This document shows positions 10,353-21,118 of a DNA stretch of 64,000 nt, piece after piece. Source of the DNA: Haemaphysalis longicornis. Lineage: Eukaryota > Arthropoda > Arachnida > Ixodida > Ixodidae. The translations under genes and the position numbers were made by a program. The notes under the pieces are model-generated. The model was not told where the DNA came from. It did no database searches and saw only the letters and a program-made list of their open reading frames with translations. The stretch lies in the NCBI GenBank assembly GCA_013339765.2, contig CM023457.1, positions 27,982,909 through 28,046,908 on the forward strand, in the 5' to 3' direction. Position 1 is the first letter of the stretch, and each line of letters starts with the position of its first letter.

Positions 10353-12611
10353 CTTGAAGGCATGCCGAAGGCACGCCGCACTTAGCGCAAGAAAGACGCG
10401 GAAGGTGGCAGACGGGACAGGAAGACGAGACAGGCGCAGACAGACAGGCCACTGGCCTCGTCTTTTTTTGCGCGAGCCCCTCATTCAGTATGTAACCAAT
10501 TAGCCCAGCAGCACGTTTTATTATAACAGTACCCGGCACAGCAATTCATGGGACTGACCTCGTGATGAATAAATGCCCCGAGAGGATGCTGCTTTTGCCC
10601 TGTCGGAGGAAACGGCGCCAACACTCTCTCACACGCTATACCGACGTGTCGTGCGAACGAACCAGCTGGGCTGTTTTTCTGTTGGTGCCCGCCGCAGAGT
10701 GAGCAGAGCGCGATGGGCGATAACATCGAGGCTGAGAGAGATCTGCTCCTTGGCCAAGTATAGCGGCGTTCGGGCGCATGGCGCAAGCGCCGCGGCTTCC
10801 TGTTGATCGGCCTTCGGCGCCCGGTTATGGTTGTGGCGCGTTAGAGCTCCAGAGCCGCGCATATGTGCATGCGCTTATGCGCGTCGCGTAACATCCCCCC
10901 CGCCGCGGTTCGCGGCGCTCGCGTTACACGCGCGCTACGCCGAGCCGCGTCGTTCCGGGCCCCCCTCTCCACCTGTCGTCATCACTCAGCGCGTGATTTC
11001 CAGCCCCCGCACGGCCGCTGTCATCGGGGAGCATCATTTGCATTGCAGCAGCAGCGGCGGGATCGGAGGCGCGCGGTATCACGTATGCGAGCGGGGACGC
11101 TCAATGTCGCGCACAAGTGATGCGTCGCTGAGCGTTGATGCATCGGTCTTCGTTTCTGCTGTCGCGGCCGCGCCTGCCGGATCTGTTTTCGTCGCACGGT
11201 TTTGCCTTGCACAATCGCCGTTTCGCGCCCTCCGTGTGCGGCTCGTTCCCCGGCGGCTTTGTGCGGTGACGACCTGAGATCGCTCGCTGTGAACTGTTTG
11301 GGTTAACAGGGGACGCTGAGACTTACTGGGTTGTCCTAATTTTACAAGGAACATTGATGGATAAATTTGCATCGGAGACGAAAATGCTGCTTTTCCCAAC
11401 TCGGGGAGCGAGGAAGAGAGGGAACGATGAGTTCGAATTTTGGTCGAAGGAAAGCGAAAACGGTGCTTGGGAGTTATCCGGATGTGTGGAGTTAGTAAGA
11501 GCATGGGTTTCTCTGTGGAAGTCGATATCGTTTTCCGTTCTGTGCCGTCTTTTTGACCGGCCGGATGTTTGAGCTTCGTTTATTTTTTTCTCGTGCCTGC
11601 CTACGTGCTTTCCAACCGCAAGGCAAGCCTATAAGTATAGTCTCTGAAAATTTGTCTAGTCAGCCGTCCGGGCCAGTTTTGCGTTACAACGGTGTGTCGC
11701 CGCAGCGATGAAAGCGCGCGAGAAACAGCACGCCTGTCGACCGCGGCGCCCTCTCAGTGCGCCTTGCAGCGCACTCACCGCGTTTGCCGAGGTGGCATTT
11801 CTTAAGATTCAAATTGCTGTTCTAATAAATTTTTATTGTCAAGTCATTTGTGTGCTCACTTTTTTCTCGCCTGAAATATTTTTTCTGCCAATTAGAAGAG
11901 AAAAATAAGTGTCGTCTGCTTGCACGCTGCTTTTATCTGTGGTCGTTTGCACTATGCTGTGAGCAGACGATCAGAGGCGTCAACAGTTTAAAAATTCATA
12001 AATAAATTTATTCAGAGGCTAAAAAAGATGCGAAGAAATAATTTTGCCTGGACAAGGTATCAAAACAACTATTTACTTTTAAGAAAAATGTCTCAGTAGC
12101 AAAAATAACCGGTTTACTGAGAGGGTGCTACAGTCGACCTTGTGCTGTCTGCCCGAGGATCGCCAAACGAACCTCGCTGAAGGCCTTGGATGGCAGACTG
12201 GCCACATTTCGAGGGACTATACTATAAGCCAGCCTGAGCACGACGACGCTTATGCATGATGATGAACCTTCGTGAATGGCTCATACCCAATCAAGGGATC
12301 GGCCAATCGTCAGCGGATAGAGAAAGAAGAGTTATCTAATGTCGGGGCTATATATAAAGATGATGTAAAGGGATTTGAAAGTTTTTTTGGAAAGACCACG
12401 ATCTCCCCTTTTTTTCTTGAACGAAACTTCCGCTACGCAGTGCCTGTGCACGTCGCAGTAGACACCAGCGACACGCCCCACGTGGTCTTGGGCGTGGGAG
12501 CTGGCGGAAACTCGAGTTCGCCTAGCAGTTGCAGGAATACAAAAAAAAAAAGTGAATGGAATGTAGCTGAGATGATTTTGGCCTCGTTTTTGCTTGCCTC
12601 GCCAAGCTCTC

Positions 12612-12613
<2 letters not shown>
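10353..12613. other. GC-rich, CpG-dense patch (about 10690-11280) in unannotated sequence
   Basis: The patch holds long overlapping ORFs on both strands (up to 148 codons), as any GC-rich DNA will. None resembles a known protein. It could be a promoter-proximal region or an old repeat; I saw no TATA, initiator and splice combination that would decide. The flanking sequence to 12613 is plain. Confidence 0.4.

Positions 12614-12704
<91 letters not shown>
12614..12704. repeat. (GA)n microsatellite
   Basis: About 91 bp of uninterrupted GA. The long ORFs through it are products of the repeat. Confidence 0.97.
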
Positions 12705-12706
<2 letters not shown>

Positions 12707-12963
12707 GTGACGCACCGACAAGCGCTTGGAATTCGGGGCTTGTCGTGGTGGTGTGGTGGCTATTTCAGCTTCCCGGTTGTACAGGAAGCAGTGGGTGAAA
12801 CGCCTCGAATAAAAGACGTGAGGTTGACAAATGAGCCAATTAGTTCTATGTGGGGCAGTTGAGTTCTTCATACAAAATAGACTATATAGAGCTTGCCTCA
12901 CTTCTAGCATGTTCTGTGCCCCTTAAGCTAGACCTGGGAGCTAGTGAGATCAATGGGGTCAGC

Positions 12964-13090
12964 AGAAAGGAAAGAAAGAAATTAAGAAAGGAACAGAGAA
13001 GGAAAGAAAGTAAGAAAGGAAGGAAGGAATACACAAAAAAAAAAAAAAGATAGAAAGAAACTAAGAAAGAGAGAAAGAAAAAGAAAATCA
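12964..13090. repeat. GAAA-rich low-complexity tract
   Basis: Purine-only tract of GAAA, GGAA and AAGA units, including an A run at 13034-13047. Confidence 0.9.
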
Positions 13091-14560
13091 AAGCAAGGAC
13101 ATCGATCTTACGTGTGGGCGCTAACGATGTTCTTCTGCGTAGAGGTTATGAGCGCGATGAAAATGCCACGAGTCAATTACAGGTCCAAGTGAGGTTTTCT
13201 CGATTGTTTTCTATGTTTTTTTTTTGCGGAGTTTTCGTTGATGTCATTATAGGCACGCACAACGCGGCTGGCGAGGGGTGCCGCGCACCAGCGTTGATGC
13301 GTTTATCGACTGGCGAATTTCCCGCGCTGTTTTCCAGGAAATAGAACGGCAGAGCAGGCTGTGTAACCACAAAAAGGGTTAGAGAGCGAGATAGAGAAAA
13401 AAAAAAAGAAATCGGCCGGTTTGATTCCCCTCATCGTGGTTCTGCAGGCAATACCTTACGTTTCCGCTCGGGCGCTTTTTGCCATTTCGGCGCCTCTCCT
13501 GGGCCTGCAGCAACAGCGGAGTGTGTGTGTGTGTGCTTGCCTGCATACGTCTACCTTATGCCACCGCTCGTGTACCCGACCCCTGTGTTCTGCCAGGCGT
13601 GACGCGGAGGGGACGGGATTGCGGGGAAGGTCAGTCGGTTGCAGCGCGCAGGATGCCTCCTCTGCCGTCTCCCTTCGCTGGTGGCAAACTCTGCGATTCG
13701 ATGAACGCGTTTTTTTCCCCCGGATGCCCGCCCGAGGCGAGTAACCGCCCCCTCCCCTGCGCTTCGCCCAGATCTCGTTGCCGTTCCGTTCCCGAACGTT
13801 TGCTCTCCAACCGGTCCCGTCCCGGGCCGAAACCCGCGTTGTGCCTCCGTCAACGCGACTTTGGAATATCTTTCGGCGATTCAATTTGTCGGGTAAGCTT
13901 TTCTTTATCCTTTTTTTTCTTCATCGCAGGCGCTGACTTCTCGCGTGGCTTCTCCGCGCTATCTATGCGAAGTTGCGATGTTATCGAACCATATTGCGTT
14001 TTTTTTTTTCCCTCCAGGTCTGATTTGGTTTCGTATGAGAGTATATCGAGGTATACGCGCCAGACTCGGTGCTGGGTTGAGTGCTTATTTGATTATGTCA
14101 CCTCGGAGCTATGATAGTGCAGAACACCTGTGCAAATATATATATGTGCTACGCGAGGTGGAGATTTTGTGTGGCGCTTCAAATATCGCGCTATTTTTGC
14201 AGAAACATCAGGGCAGTTCCTGTCGCTGTTGCAATTATGAAGAAGTTTCATTTCCGGGGTAGGGTTAACAGATGCTCTATTAAGACGGGGCATATCGGGG
14301 CTTAAAAGTTTTGGTACGTTGTGTTTGAAATTTGTTTTATTTAAGCGTCGTGTCCTAATTTTTCGGGGATAGTCGCTTTTCTTGGGGGGTAGGGTGGCTG
14401 CTAAGGCCGGGCATGTTACACTTGTACTGTTTGTTCCCTTCTTCCAAAGAGTTGTTTCGTTCGAGTGGTAATAGCCCATTTTTCGACTCTCGGAGCTGCG
14501 AACCACACCGAGAAAAAAAACAAAACAAAACAACAGCTAAACAGACAGATGCATGCTGGG
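13091..14560. other. GC-rich patch (about 13450-13880), otherwise nothing recognised
   Basis: Long ORFs on both strands at 13456-14114 follow base composition and resemble no known protein. A polypyrimidine tract ending TTCATCGCAG at 13930 would make a good splice acceptor, and GGGTAAGC at 13890 a donor. They lie only about 38 bases apart in the wrong sense for a normal intron, so no gene is called. Confidence 0.4.
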
Positions 14561-14666
14561 AAGTAACAGCGCAACAAACGACGAGGGACACAGAAGAAAT
14601 TCACAAGACGGGCGCCCGTCTTGTGAATTTCTTCTGTGTCCCTCGTCGTTTATTGCGCTGTTACTT
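14561..14666. repeat. Near-perfect 106-bp palindrome, no spacer
   Basis: Two 53-bp arms meet at GGGCGCCC (centre 14613/14614) and differ at one position (CAACAAACG against CAATAAACG). The arms contain GGGACACAGAAGAAATTCAC. A related GGACACAGAAGAAAACGACG is inside the inverted-repeat element at 16923-17008. Confidence 0.95.
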
Positions 14667-15200
14667 TCCATCATGAATACGTACCAACTCGCCCAACTTT
14701 CCATTTTGTTACAGACAAATGGTTTGGCAGCGCCAACCACAGAATATCGTGCGAAAGCAACTACACTCCTCCGATAAAGCATTCTCCAATACGCCACAGC
14801 GGGTATGTTAACATTTGCTAATCTAGCAGCAGCAGCTGTTTGGTACGCGCTTACGCCCGACGTTTCGCTCTGGAAGTCTTACGACGTCAACCCTCGTCCG
14901 CAGCTTGAAGTATAACGGGTACTTTTTTCAACTCCATCCGGTTGACGACTTTATATAGGCCTCAAAGCATGACGTTAGGCCTAAGGCTGTTGCGTGCCGC
15001 TTCGCCGCTCCCTCTGGTACGAATGAACCTTAGCGCAAGCGACTTATACAACGGAAAATGCGGGTGGCTTCACCGAAACATTGAGGGAGAGAGAGAAGAA
15101 CTTTATTGTGTTCGGTACGAGGTCCACGAAATCGTCCGGTGTAGGCTAATGCTATTGGAACCTGACCATTGAGTTGCGTTCAGAACACGTACAGGTGCAA
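14667..15200. other. Possible minus-strand LINE tail near 15090; otherwise nothing
   Basis: GAGGGAGAGAGAGAAGAACTTTATTGTG at 15083-15110 reads, on the minus strand, as CACAATAAAG followed by a CT-rich tail. This resembles the antisense insert at 39361. The body cannot be traced. Confidence 0.35.
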
Positions 15201-15214
15201 TCGAATCTATACGG

Positions 15215-15393
15215 GTTCGATTCCCGGCCGCGGCGGCCGCTTTCTGATGGAGGCGAAAAGCGTACACGCCCGTGTGTTCGAGATTTCGGCGCACGTTAAA
15301 GATCCCAGGTGGTCAAAATTAATCCGGAGCCCTCCACTACGGCGTGCCTCATCGCCTGCGTTGCGTCGGCGCTCTAAACCCTACAATCAATCA
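15215..15393 (+). mobile_element. 5'-truncated SINE with 14-bp target-site duplication
   Basis: The copy begins inside the B box (GTTCGATTCCCGG), lacking the A-box half of the tRNA-like head, and runs through the complete body to ACAATCAATCA. TCGAATCTATACGG (15201-15214) and TCGAATCTGTACGG (15394-15407) flank it, differing at one base, so the truncation was present at insertion and is not later loss. Confidence 0.88.
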
Positions 15394-15407
15394 TCGAATC
15401 TGTACGG

Positions 15408-16266
15408 AGCACCGTGTGCCTAAGTAGACGGGTGCCTAATCAGCAGCCTTTCAGTAACTCTTCTAAAAATCCTGCTTAACTAAAATCCGCTCGCGTACAC
15501 GCAATGCTGCCAGCCGAACACGAAAAAAAAAAACAGTAAAGATGTTTTACCATTACCATCCTAAGTTCACGAACCCGCGCTCCGTTTACTTTTGATTGAA
15601 CTTGTATGTTTTTCGTAAGCGGTTGCTTATTGTTACCGTTCGGTGCTGTCTGTTAGCTTGAACCTGTTGTGATTTAGTTTTTCTGCCGAACCAAAAAAAA
15701 AAAAAAAAAAGATTGCGTCAGCCGCAGGAAAATGTTTGTCCGATAAGAAGTTTCAAGAGCCTCCACTTGTAGGAGGATGTAGAAAAAGTTGGCATTCCTG
15801 GTAGCGATAAAACATAGGTATAGTTTTTTCTAAGGGGCGTTTCTTATGTTAATTTATTCAATGCCAACTTTACTAACGCCTTTCTCGGCTCCGTCATCGT
15901 TTCCTGTAAAAAGAAAGTCTGCTGACCTTAAGCCCGTTCTACACGGCGCGGATTTACCTGCGAATTCGCACCTGCGGCGCCGCTCGTGTATAGTTTAGTC
16001 AGCGGTGAGTCATCACCGCATGAAACTTTTTTTTTTCTGGCGCTCAGTGGAGCAGCATTTTATATGTTCAACGATATTTATGCCGATATCAAATCCGAAA
16101 CGATAGTCAAACTGCCTGTGGGGAAATGTAAGCGCAGGCCCTAAGGCCGTATGGAGCCTGTACGACCTTTGAGACCAGCTAGCCTAACACGGCGTTTGTA
16201 GCTTGACTCGCAGTGGCCCGAAATGTGACGTTGACTGCCTAAGAACGCCTTCATCGCAACCGGAAA

Positions 16267-16269
<3 letters not shown>
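15408..16269. other. No recognisable feature
   Basis: An A tract of 18 bases at 15693-15710; otherwise plain sequence. Confidence 0.5.
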
Positions 16270-16297
<28 letters not shown>

Positions 16298-16305
16298 GAA
16301 GAGAG

Positions 16306-16371
<66 letters not shown>

Positions 16372-16465
16372 ATCTTTAATGAATCTGGCAATATTCGCCG
16401 AGCTAAGCCGCCTGGCTTGCTACGCCAGGTGATTGCGGTGACTGATGATTACAATGACGATTATG
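16270..16465 (-). mobile_element. LINE 3' end, copy 4 of the RNase H LINE family, with expanded GA tail
   Basis: On the minus strand the order is CTGGCGTAGCAAGCCAGG, then GCCAGATTCATTAAAGATG, then CT repeats. This matches the 3' UTR of the copy ending at 27755 (CTGGCGTAGCAAGTTAGG, GCCAGACTTCATTAAAGATC, CT tail). The tail is about 100 bp of GA on the plus strand (16270-16369), with small irregularities near its start. Coding sequence is not included; the 5' limit is near 16465. Confidence 0.75.
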
Positions 16466-16922
16466 ATTATATGATTTTTTGATTCTAGGATAATATTTTA
16501 TCATATGATTTTATTATTTTATAACACATATGATTTTAGCTATTTAGAAAGCTTGATCAAGGCTTGTGGCTTTTAGATAGGCCAATATGTGGACGCACTT
16601 ATGTTCCCAGTGATTGTTGTACGCTGCTGCAAAAAACGTTAGTGGAGTCCTACTGTTTAAACCAACGAATGGACACTTAAGCCTTGTTACAACGAAATCG
16701 AAGTGTTTCATCGTAGCCATCCGCGGTGGAGGGAGAGCGAACCATCCCCGTTTAACGAAAAACCGCTTATAGCGAAATCGGTTGCCTGTGCCGCCGAATT
16801 CGGTATCTGTTCATCTAATGCAGGTTTATTCAATCAAGTTTAAACAGGAATAAGCGTTTATTATTATCTCTTCGTAAAAAAGAAACAAACAACAAGCCGC
16901 TGGACTGGGCTAGTTGATACAT
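16466..16922. other. No gene; AT-rich with ATAGCGAAATC-type text
   Basis: ACAACGAAATCGAAG, then CTTATAGCGAAATCGG at 16690-16790, resembles the 125-bp tandem unit at 24.1 kb (CTTATAACGAA, ATATAGCGAATTTG) and may be a diverged relative. Confidence 0.4.
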
Positions 16923-17008
16923 GTTTGATTGGAATAAAAACCAGCGGAAAACACAGGACACAGAAGAAAACGACGGGGCAAGCTGGAAGGTTTTTATTCC
17001 AGTCAAAC
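16923..17008. repeat. Short inverted-repeat element (20-bp arms)
   Basis: GTTTGATTGGAATAAAAACC at 16923-16942 and GGTTTTTATTCCAGTCAAAC at 16989-17008 are inverse copies with one mismatch. The 46-base middle holds GGACACAGAAGAAAACGACG, related to the palindrome at 14561. CTGGGCTAGTTG just upstream (16905) is also the terminal motif of the inverted repeat at 44633-44758. Confidence 0.8.
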
Positions 17009-18133
17009 AAACAAGCGCACTAAAAATGCAAACTCCTATAATGGTTTGTTGTGGGGAGGACTACATGAAGCGGATTTTTTCCCCTCCGAGTCAGCCACGG
17101 AAAGTAAGTCGCGCAAAGTTGTTCGTAACTGCCCCCAGTGCATCGAGCGTTAAAGGATGGCCACTTTTTAAGGCACTTTTTTTCTCTTCCTGTGAGTGAC
17201 TGCGGGAGTTGATGGTGCGTCGTCAAATTTCTCTTGAGATGTTTGAGCACTGCCTGAGCGCTTACGTTCATTTGAAAGTCTGAGCTCGGTTGACGAGGCT
17301 GCGGCTTTACAGCCTGGCGAACAACATCTTGTTTACAATTTAAATAACGACAGATGACTGAAAAGCAATGACGACTGCTATATGAGGACCCCGGTTGGGT
17401 CAAGTTAGAGCGTTTGCATAAAATATTCTCGAAACTATCGCAGACATCTCGTTATTTCTCAGCGAAGTCAGTGGTATTCATGAGGGTTTGCTTTCATGCG
17501 TGATGCGGACAATGTATTACAACTCTGCAGTGCTTGTTTCGCAGTGGTTTCAAACGCGTATTTATAGCCGGTCACTGCTTGTATAATCTCACAAGAAAAT
17601 ACATCAGATGGTAAGGCACCGTGAAGTATAACTATTCCGGTACGAAAAAATTGAAGCGGCTGGGCCGAATGCAGGGCTTGTGGGACAATAGAGAGAGAAC
17701 CCATAAAAATTTTACGACCGTGCAATGCATCTCTCCAACGACGCCTCGCTCATATACGAAAAAAAAAGCCCCGTCTCTTTATAAAAACAGATAGCAGCTT
17801 GATTATGAAAAATGAGGGGACGATCTTAAGGAAAAAGCTACGCGATCGGAAGTCAAACATGTTATAATAAAAAGGCGCAACTCTCTTGCTGCGCACAACT
17901 GACGCAATAATGATTACAAAAAAAGGAAATAAGAAATTGAAATAAAGTTACCATTTTTTGTAACAGTTTTTTGTTGTGTATAAAATATGCCGCCGGTGTA
18001 AAGAGACAGATGAGAAGCCAGACACGGGTCTAGCAGCATTCTAAGAACAAAGTAGAGGTTAAGAATAAGGGGGCCTTTCGTTGTACTTCGCAACACAAGC
18101 ACGCCCGCCCGCCCTCACACAGATAGAGAAAAA
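17009..18133. other. No recognisable feature
   Basis: A 127-codon minus-strand ORF (17020-17403) shows no motif I can name and is not called as a gene. Confidence 0.45.
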
Positions 18134-18155
18134 AATATATATATATATATATATA

Positions 18156-18198
<43 letters not shown>

Positions 18199-18216
18199 TA
18201 TATATATATATTATTA
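18134..18216. repeat. (TA)n microsatellite, interrupted
   Basis: TA-rich tract with TTTTA and TTATTA interruptions. Confidence 0.93.
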
Positions 18217-18346
18217 TGATAATATTATTGATTACAACGTGGTTTACTGCTTTGTAGAAACATTTTCATCAGTTATTGTGATCTAACATTCTTCATCAAA
18301 TACTGGTCACTTAGTTCATCTACGTGATCGTGACTTATATATTCAT

Positions 18347-18408
<62 letters not shown>
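18347..18408. repeat. (TA)n microsatellite
   Basis: TA units with one AATA slip. Followed at about 18448-18485 by a short hairpin, AACTGCGATGCTTT against AAAAGCATCGCAGTT. Confidence 0.95.
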
Positions 18409-18411
<3 letters not shown>

Positions 18412-20332
18412 TAGATAAGAGAAGAGAGGACTGTCTTAGTTGATTGACGAACTGCGATGCTTTGTAACAAAAAGCATCGCAGTTTTGGTGAGCGTACATC
18501 TTCCATAAACTGTACAAGTCAACGACGACGTGACGGACGGGGATGTCATTTTGAGTTCCCACTGCCAGCTCCGATGACGGATGTAGTGCTATATCCCTCG
18601 AAAGGGCACCAATTAGCGAGGAACGCGCCAAATGCGCTGCGCGCCCGCGGGGGATATTTCTTGCGTAATGCCGCTTCTTTCTCGTTTCCTATAGGCCGGT
18701 TTTCGAAGCTCTTGGATTCCTCCCCAAAGCCGCACAATCACTCTATCCGCGCTGCCTCCAAGTCCATCGTTAGCTGTTCGCTCTATGCTCGTCAGCCAAC
18801 TTCAAGTCGCGCTTACACGTGTTAACACAGTCGCCTCAAAAGTTTCGCCGAATCGCATCCATCTCGCCGTCATCTCGTCGCCCGGGGACCAACTATAGAT
18901 TCGTCGTGACGCCACGCCGCTTCTTCGCGCCAGCGCTAAACGAGCTTATGCAAATGACTTCTTCGCTCCCCACGACGTCGAGGTTCGCTGTCGCTGCGTC
19001 GTCCCCGCCGAGCGGGGGTTCCCCTGTCGCTGTGCGTCAACACCCGCTAGATAATGAAGCCTGCGCACTCTTCCGCAGTCGCAGTCCTCGATTGATTCGT
19101 CGATTAATTCAGTCTTACCGTATTCCGTTCGTTAGCACGGACTGAGAACCTCCCTGTCAATGTTTGCACGGTTACAACGCCATGCAGAGGAGGCCGCCGT
19201 GGCTTTCTGATTACCTGGGTGGTGTCGATGGTGCGGGCTCGTACACGTAATGCGTAGCGCCGTACTGCGGTGTTGTACGCTGACTTCGCGCTATTGGCAC
19301 CACGACCGCGACGGCTCGAGGCGTCCCACTGGTGTGTCTACGAGGTCGCTCGCTAACGCGGCGCGAGACTGCGATGTGAGCGAGGCCTACGATGCAAGCG
19401 ACCCTTCCTCCACTTAATATGCCGCTCAGTCTTTCGCGTTGTACTTGCCTCCGCGGTAAACAACCACAGCGCCTGCATCGTGAGTGGTAAACACATTACG
19501 CGCCGCCTGGCATACGACCGCGCGAGTGTTGATCTCGATTCTCGAGACCTCCTTCAGGACGTTTTCAATGTCCTGTATGGGCGGAAGCAGAAATGAGAAA
19601 ACTTCGCTGCGAGCCCAGTGAAGAAATCGAAGTGCTGTGTGGCTTTGCGCGGGTGTTTGTTTAGGCATCATGATTGTTCGCGGCGATGATCTTAGCAGGC
19701 GACGTTTCCTGAGCCCTTCTTCGAAGTAATCTGTAACGGAAGAAAGTAAGAACGAGAGAAAGCGCACACAACGTCGTCCTCCTCCTCACCATCATCGTCA
19801 TCATCTTGAGCATCGCCATTCCCTCCTCCTCCACGTACTCCTCGGCCTTCTCCTCATCGTCATCATCATCCTACCGTCCGCTCTAACATTAAGAGCAAAC
19901 TGAATTGAATTGTATAACATTTATTAAGATGGGGGAGGCCCCATGGTTGAGGTTGAGGAAGAGGAAGAAGGGAAGGAGAGGGAAAGGTGATGATCACTCA
20001 ATCGTCACACGCATTTGCTTTCCTGTAACGTGATTCTAGTTCTCACGGACAACCGCCATTCCTTCTACTCATGCTGGATATGGGATGGATGATCCGCAAC
20101 GGCCTCTAATCAGGGAGGATGGAGAGCGGCCTCGTATTGGGTCAACCTCCAGTTAGTGACGTATATATACGCGCGAAGGAACAAACCTCCGCGAGGTGTC
20201 AGACATATACGTAAAGTTTTCGAGGTTAAAACTAGCCACTTAAAACTTGTGTCAAAATGGCCACACACCTACTGCGACTCCGGTTTTCGTTCCTGGTGAG
20301 AGAGAAAGGAAAATTTCTCTCCAGACATAACC
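18409..20332. other. GC-rich patch (about 18540-19420) with no gene recognised
   Basis: Overlapping ORFs on both strands at 18457-19145 and a 113-codon minus-strand ORF at 19426-19767 have no motif I recognise. GAATTGTATAACATTTATTAAG at 19908 followed by GAGG-rich text could be a decayed minus-strand retroelement tail. TCATCATCATC-type text lies at 19790-19875. Confidence 0.4.
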
Positions 20333-20610
20333 TGCACTGTAAAATGATTTAGACCTATTTGCCTACAACTAACACGCTTACACCCTACCAGAAAAACAAA
20401 GAGTAACTCCGTTTGAAAGGGTGTAATTCACGATAAAACACCCTTCCAAAGGGAGTATTTTTGTGTTCCTGTTAGGGTGTAAGGGTGTTATAAATGACGA
20501 AAAACCCTCAAAGAGTGTTTTTCCCCCTGCGTTTCTTTCGATAGGGTGTAAAAGTGTCAATTATAGACAGCGATTTACACCGTCAAGGGTGGGAATCGTT
20601 TTACAGTGTA
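20333..20610. mobile_element. MITE, copy 1 (partner at 58054-58325)
   Basis: Terminal inverted repeats TGCACTGTAAAATGATT (20333-20349) and AATCGTTTTACAGTGTA (20594-20610) bound about 278 bp. The interior is rich in AGGGTGT: TTTGAAAGGGTGTAATTCACG, TTAGGGTGTAAGGGTGTTAT and AAAACACCCTTCCAAAGGG. These are shared in order with the 58-kb copy. No transposase ORF. The superfamily is not clear; the ends TACACTGTAAAA could hint at a TA target site, but the left flank does not show TA. Confidence 0.8.
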
Positions 20611-20839
20611 CCTAGCTTGGTCTCCTCACTTTTCTGTTTCATCTTCCAAAATGGATCGAAGAAAATTGACAAGAGATTACAAATACCTGAACAAAGTAAA
20701 AAAGCTGTGGTTGATTCCTCTGTCATAGGAAAGGGAAATGTGCAGCAAAATCTGCAGCTGAGAATGATTTGCGGGTGGGCGGTTATTTTGTGGGTGTGCT
20801 TGGCGCGCGATGTCCTGCTGGCGGGTCGCTTCGGCAAAG
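20611..20839. other. No recognisable feature
   Basis: Plain sequence between the MITE and the direct repeats. Confidence 0.5.
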
Positions 20840-21118
20840 GTGCACTGGTGTCATTTCTGTGACGGATATGACGTCAATGAAATCTTGGTGTATCCCGGCA
20901 TGAAACACTCGTTTTGAAATATGAAACCAAAAAACGAATAACCCTAATGTATAACGTACTCATTAGTTCTAAAGGTTGCTTCCCCGCAAGAAGACCCTGT
21001 GTGCAGGGGTGCACCCTTTACAGGCCGCTTGCTTCGTTGCACTGGCGTCATTTCCGTGACGGATATGACGTCAGTGAAATCTTGTGTATCCCGGAATAAA
21101 ACACTTTCGTGTTAAAAT
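20840..21118 (+). repeat. Pair of direct repeats of about 78 bp, each with a TGACGTCA site
   Basis: Copies at 20840-20917 and 21036-21118 share GCACTGG, GTCATTTC, GTGACGGATATGACGTCA, TGAAATCTTG and GTATCCCGG. Each contains the palindrome TGACGTCA, identical to the consensus cAMP-response element. Whether it is functional cannot be told. The 118-bp spacer is unique here. Confidence 0.8.

Noticed and set aside
10831..11504. ORFs of 148 and 141 codons in GC-rich DNA
   Set aside because: Opposite-strand frames are open over the same bases; composition effect without family resemblance.
12272..12910. ORFs of 196 (plus) and 192 (minus) codons
   Set aside because: Both are kept open by the GA microsatellite at 12614-12704; no motif outside it.
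13890..13930. Intron with GTAAGC donor and TTCATCGCAG acceptor
   Set aside because: Only about 38 bases, shorter than any normal intron, and the flanking frames are unsupported.
19426..19767. 113-codon minus-strand ORF as host exon
   Set aside because: No recognisable motif or convincing splice sites.
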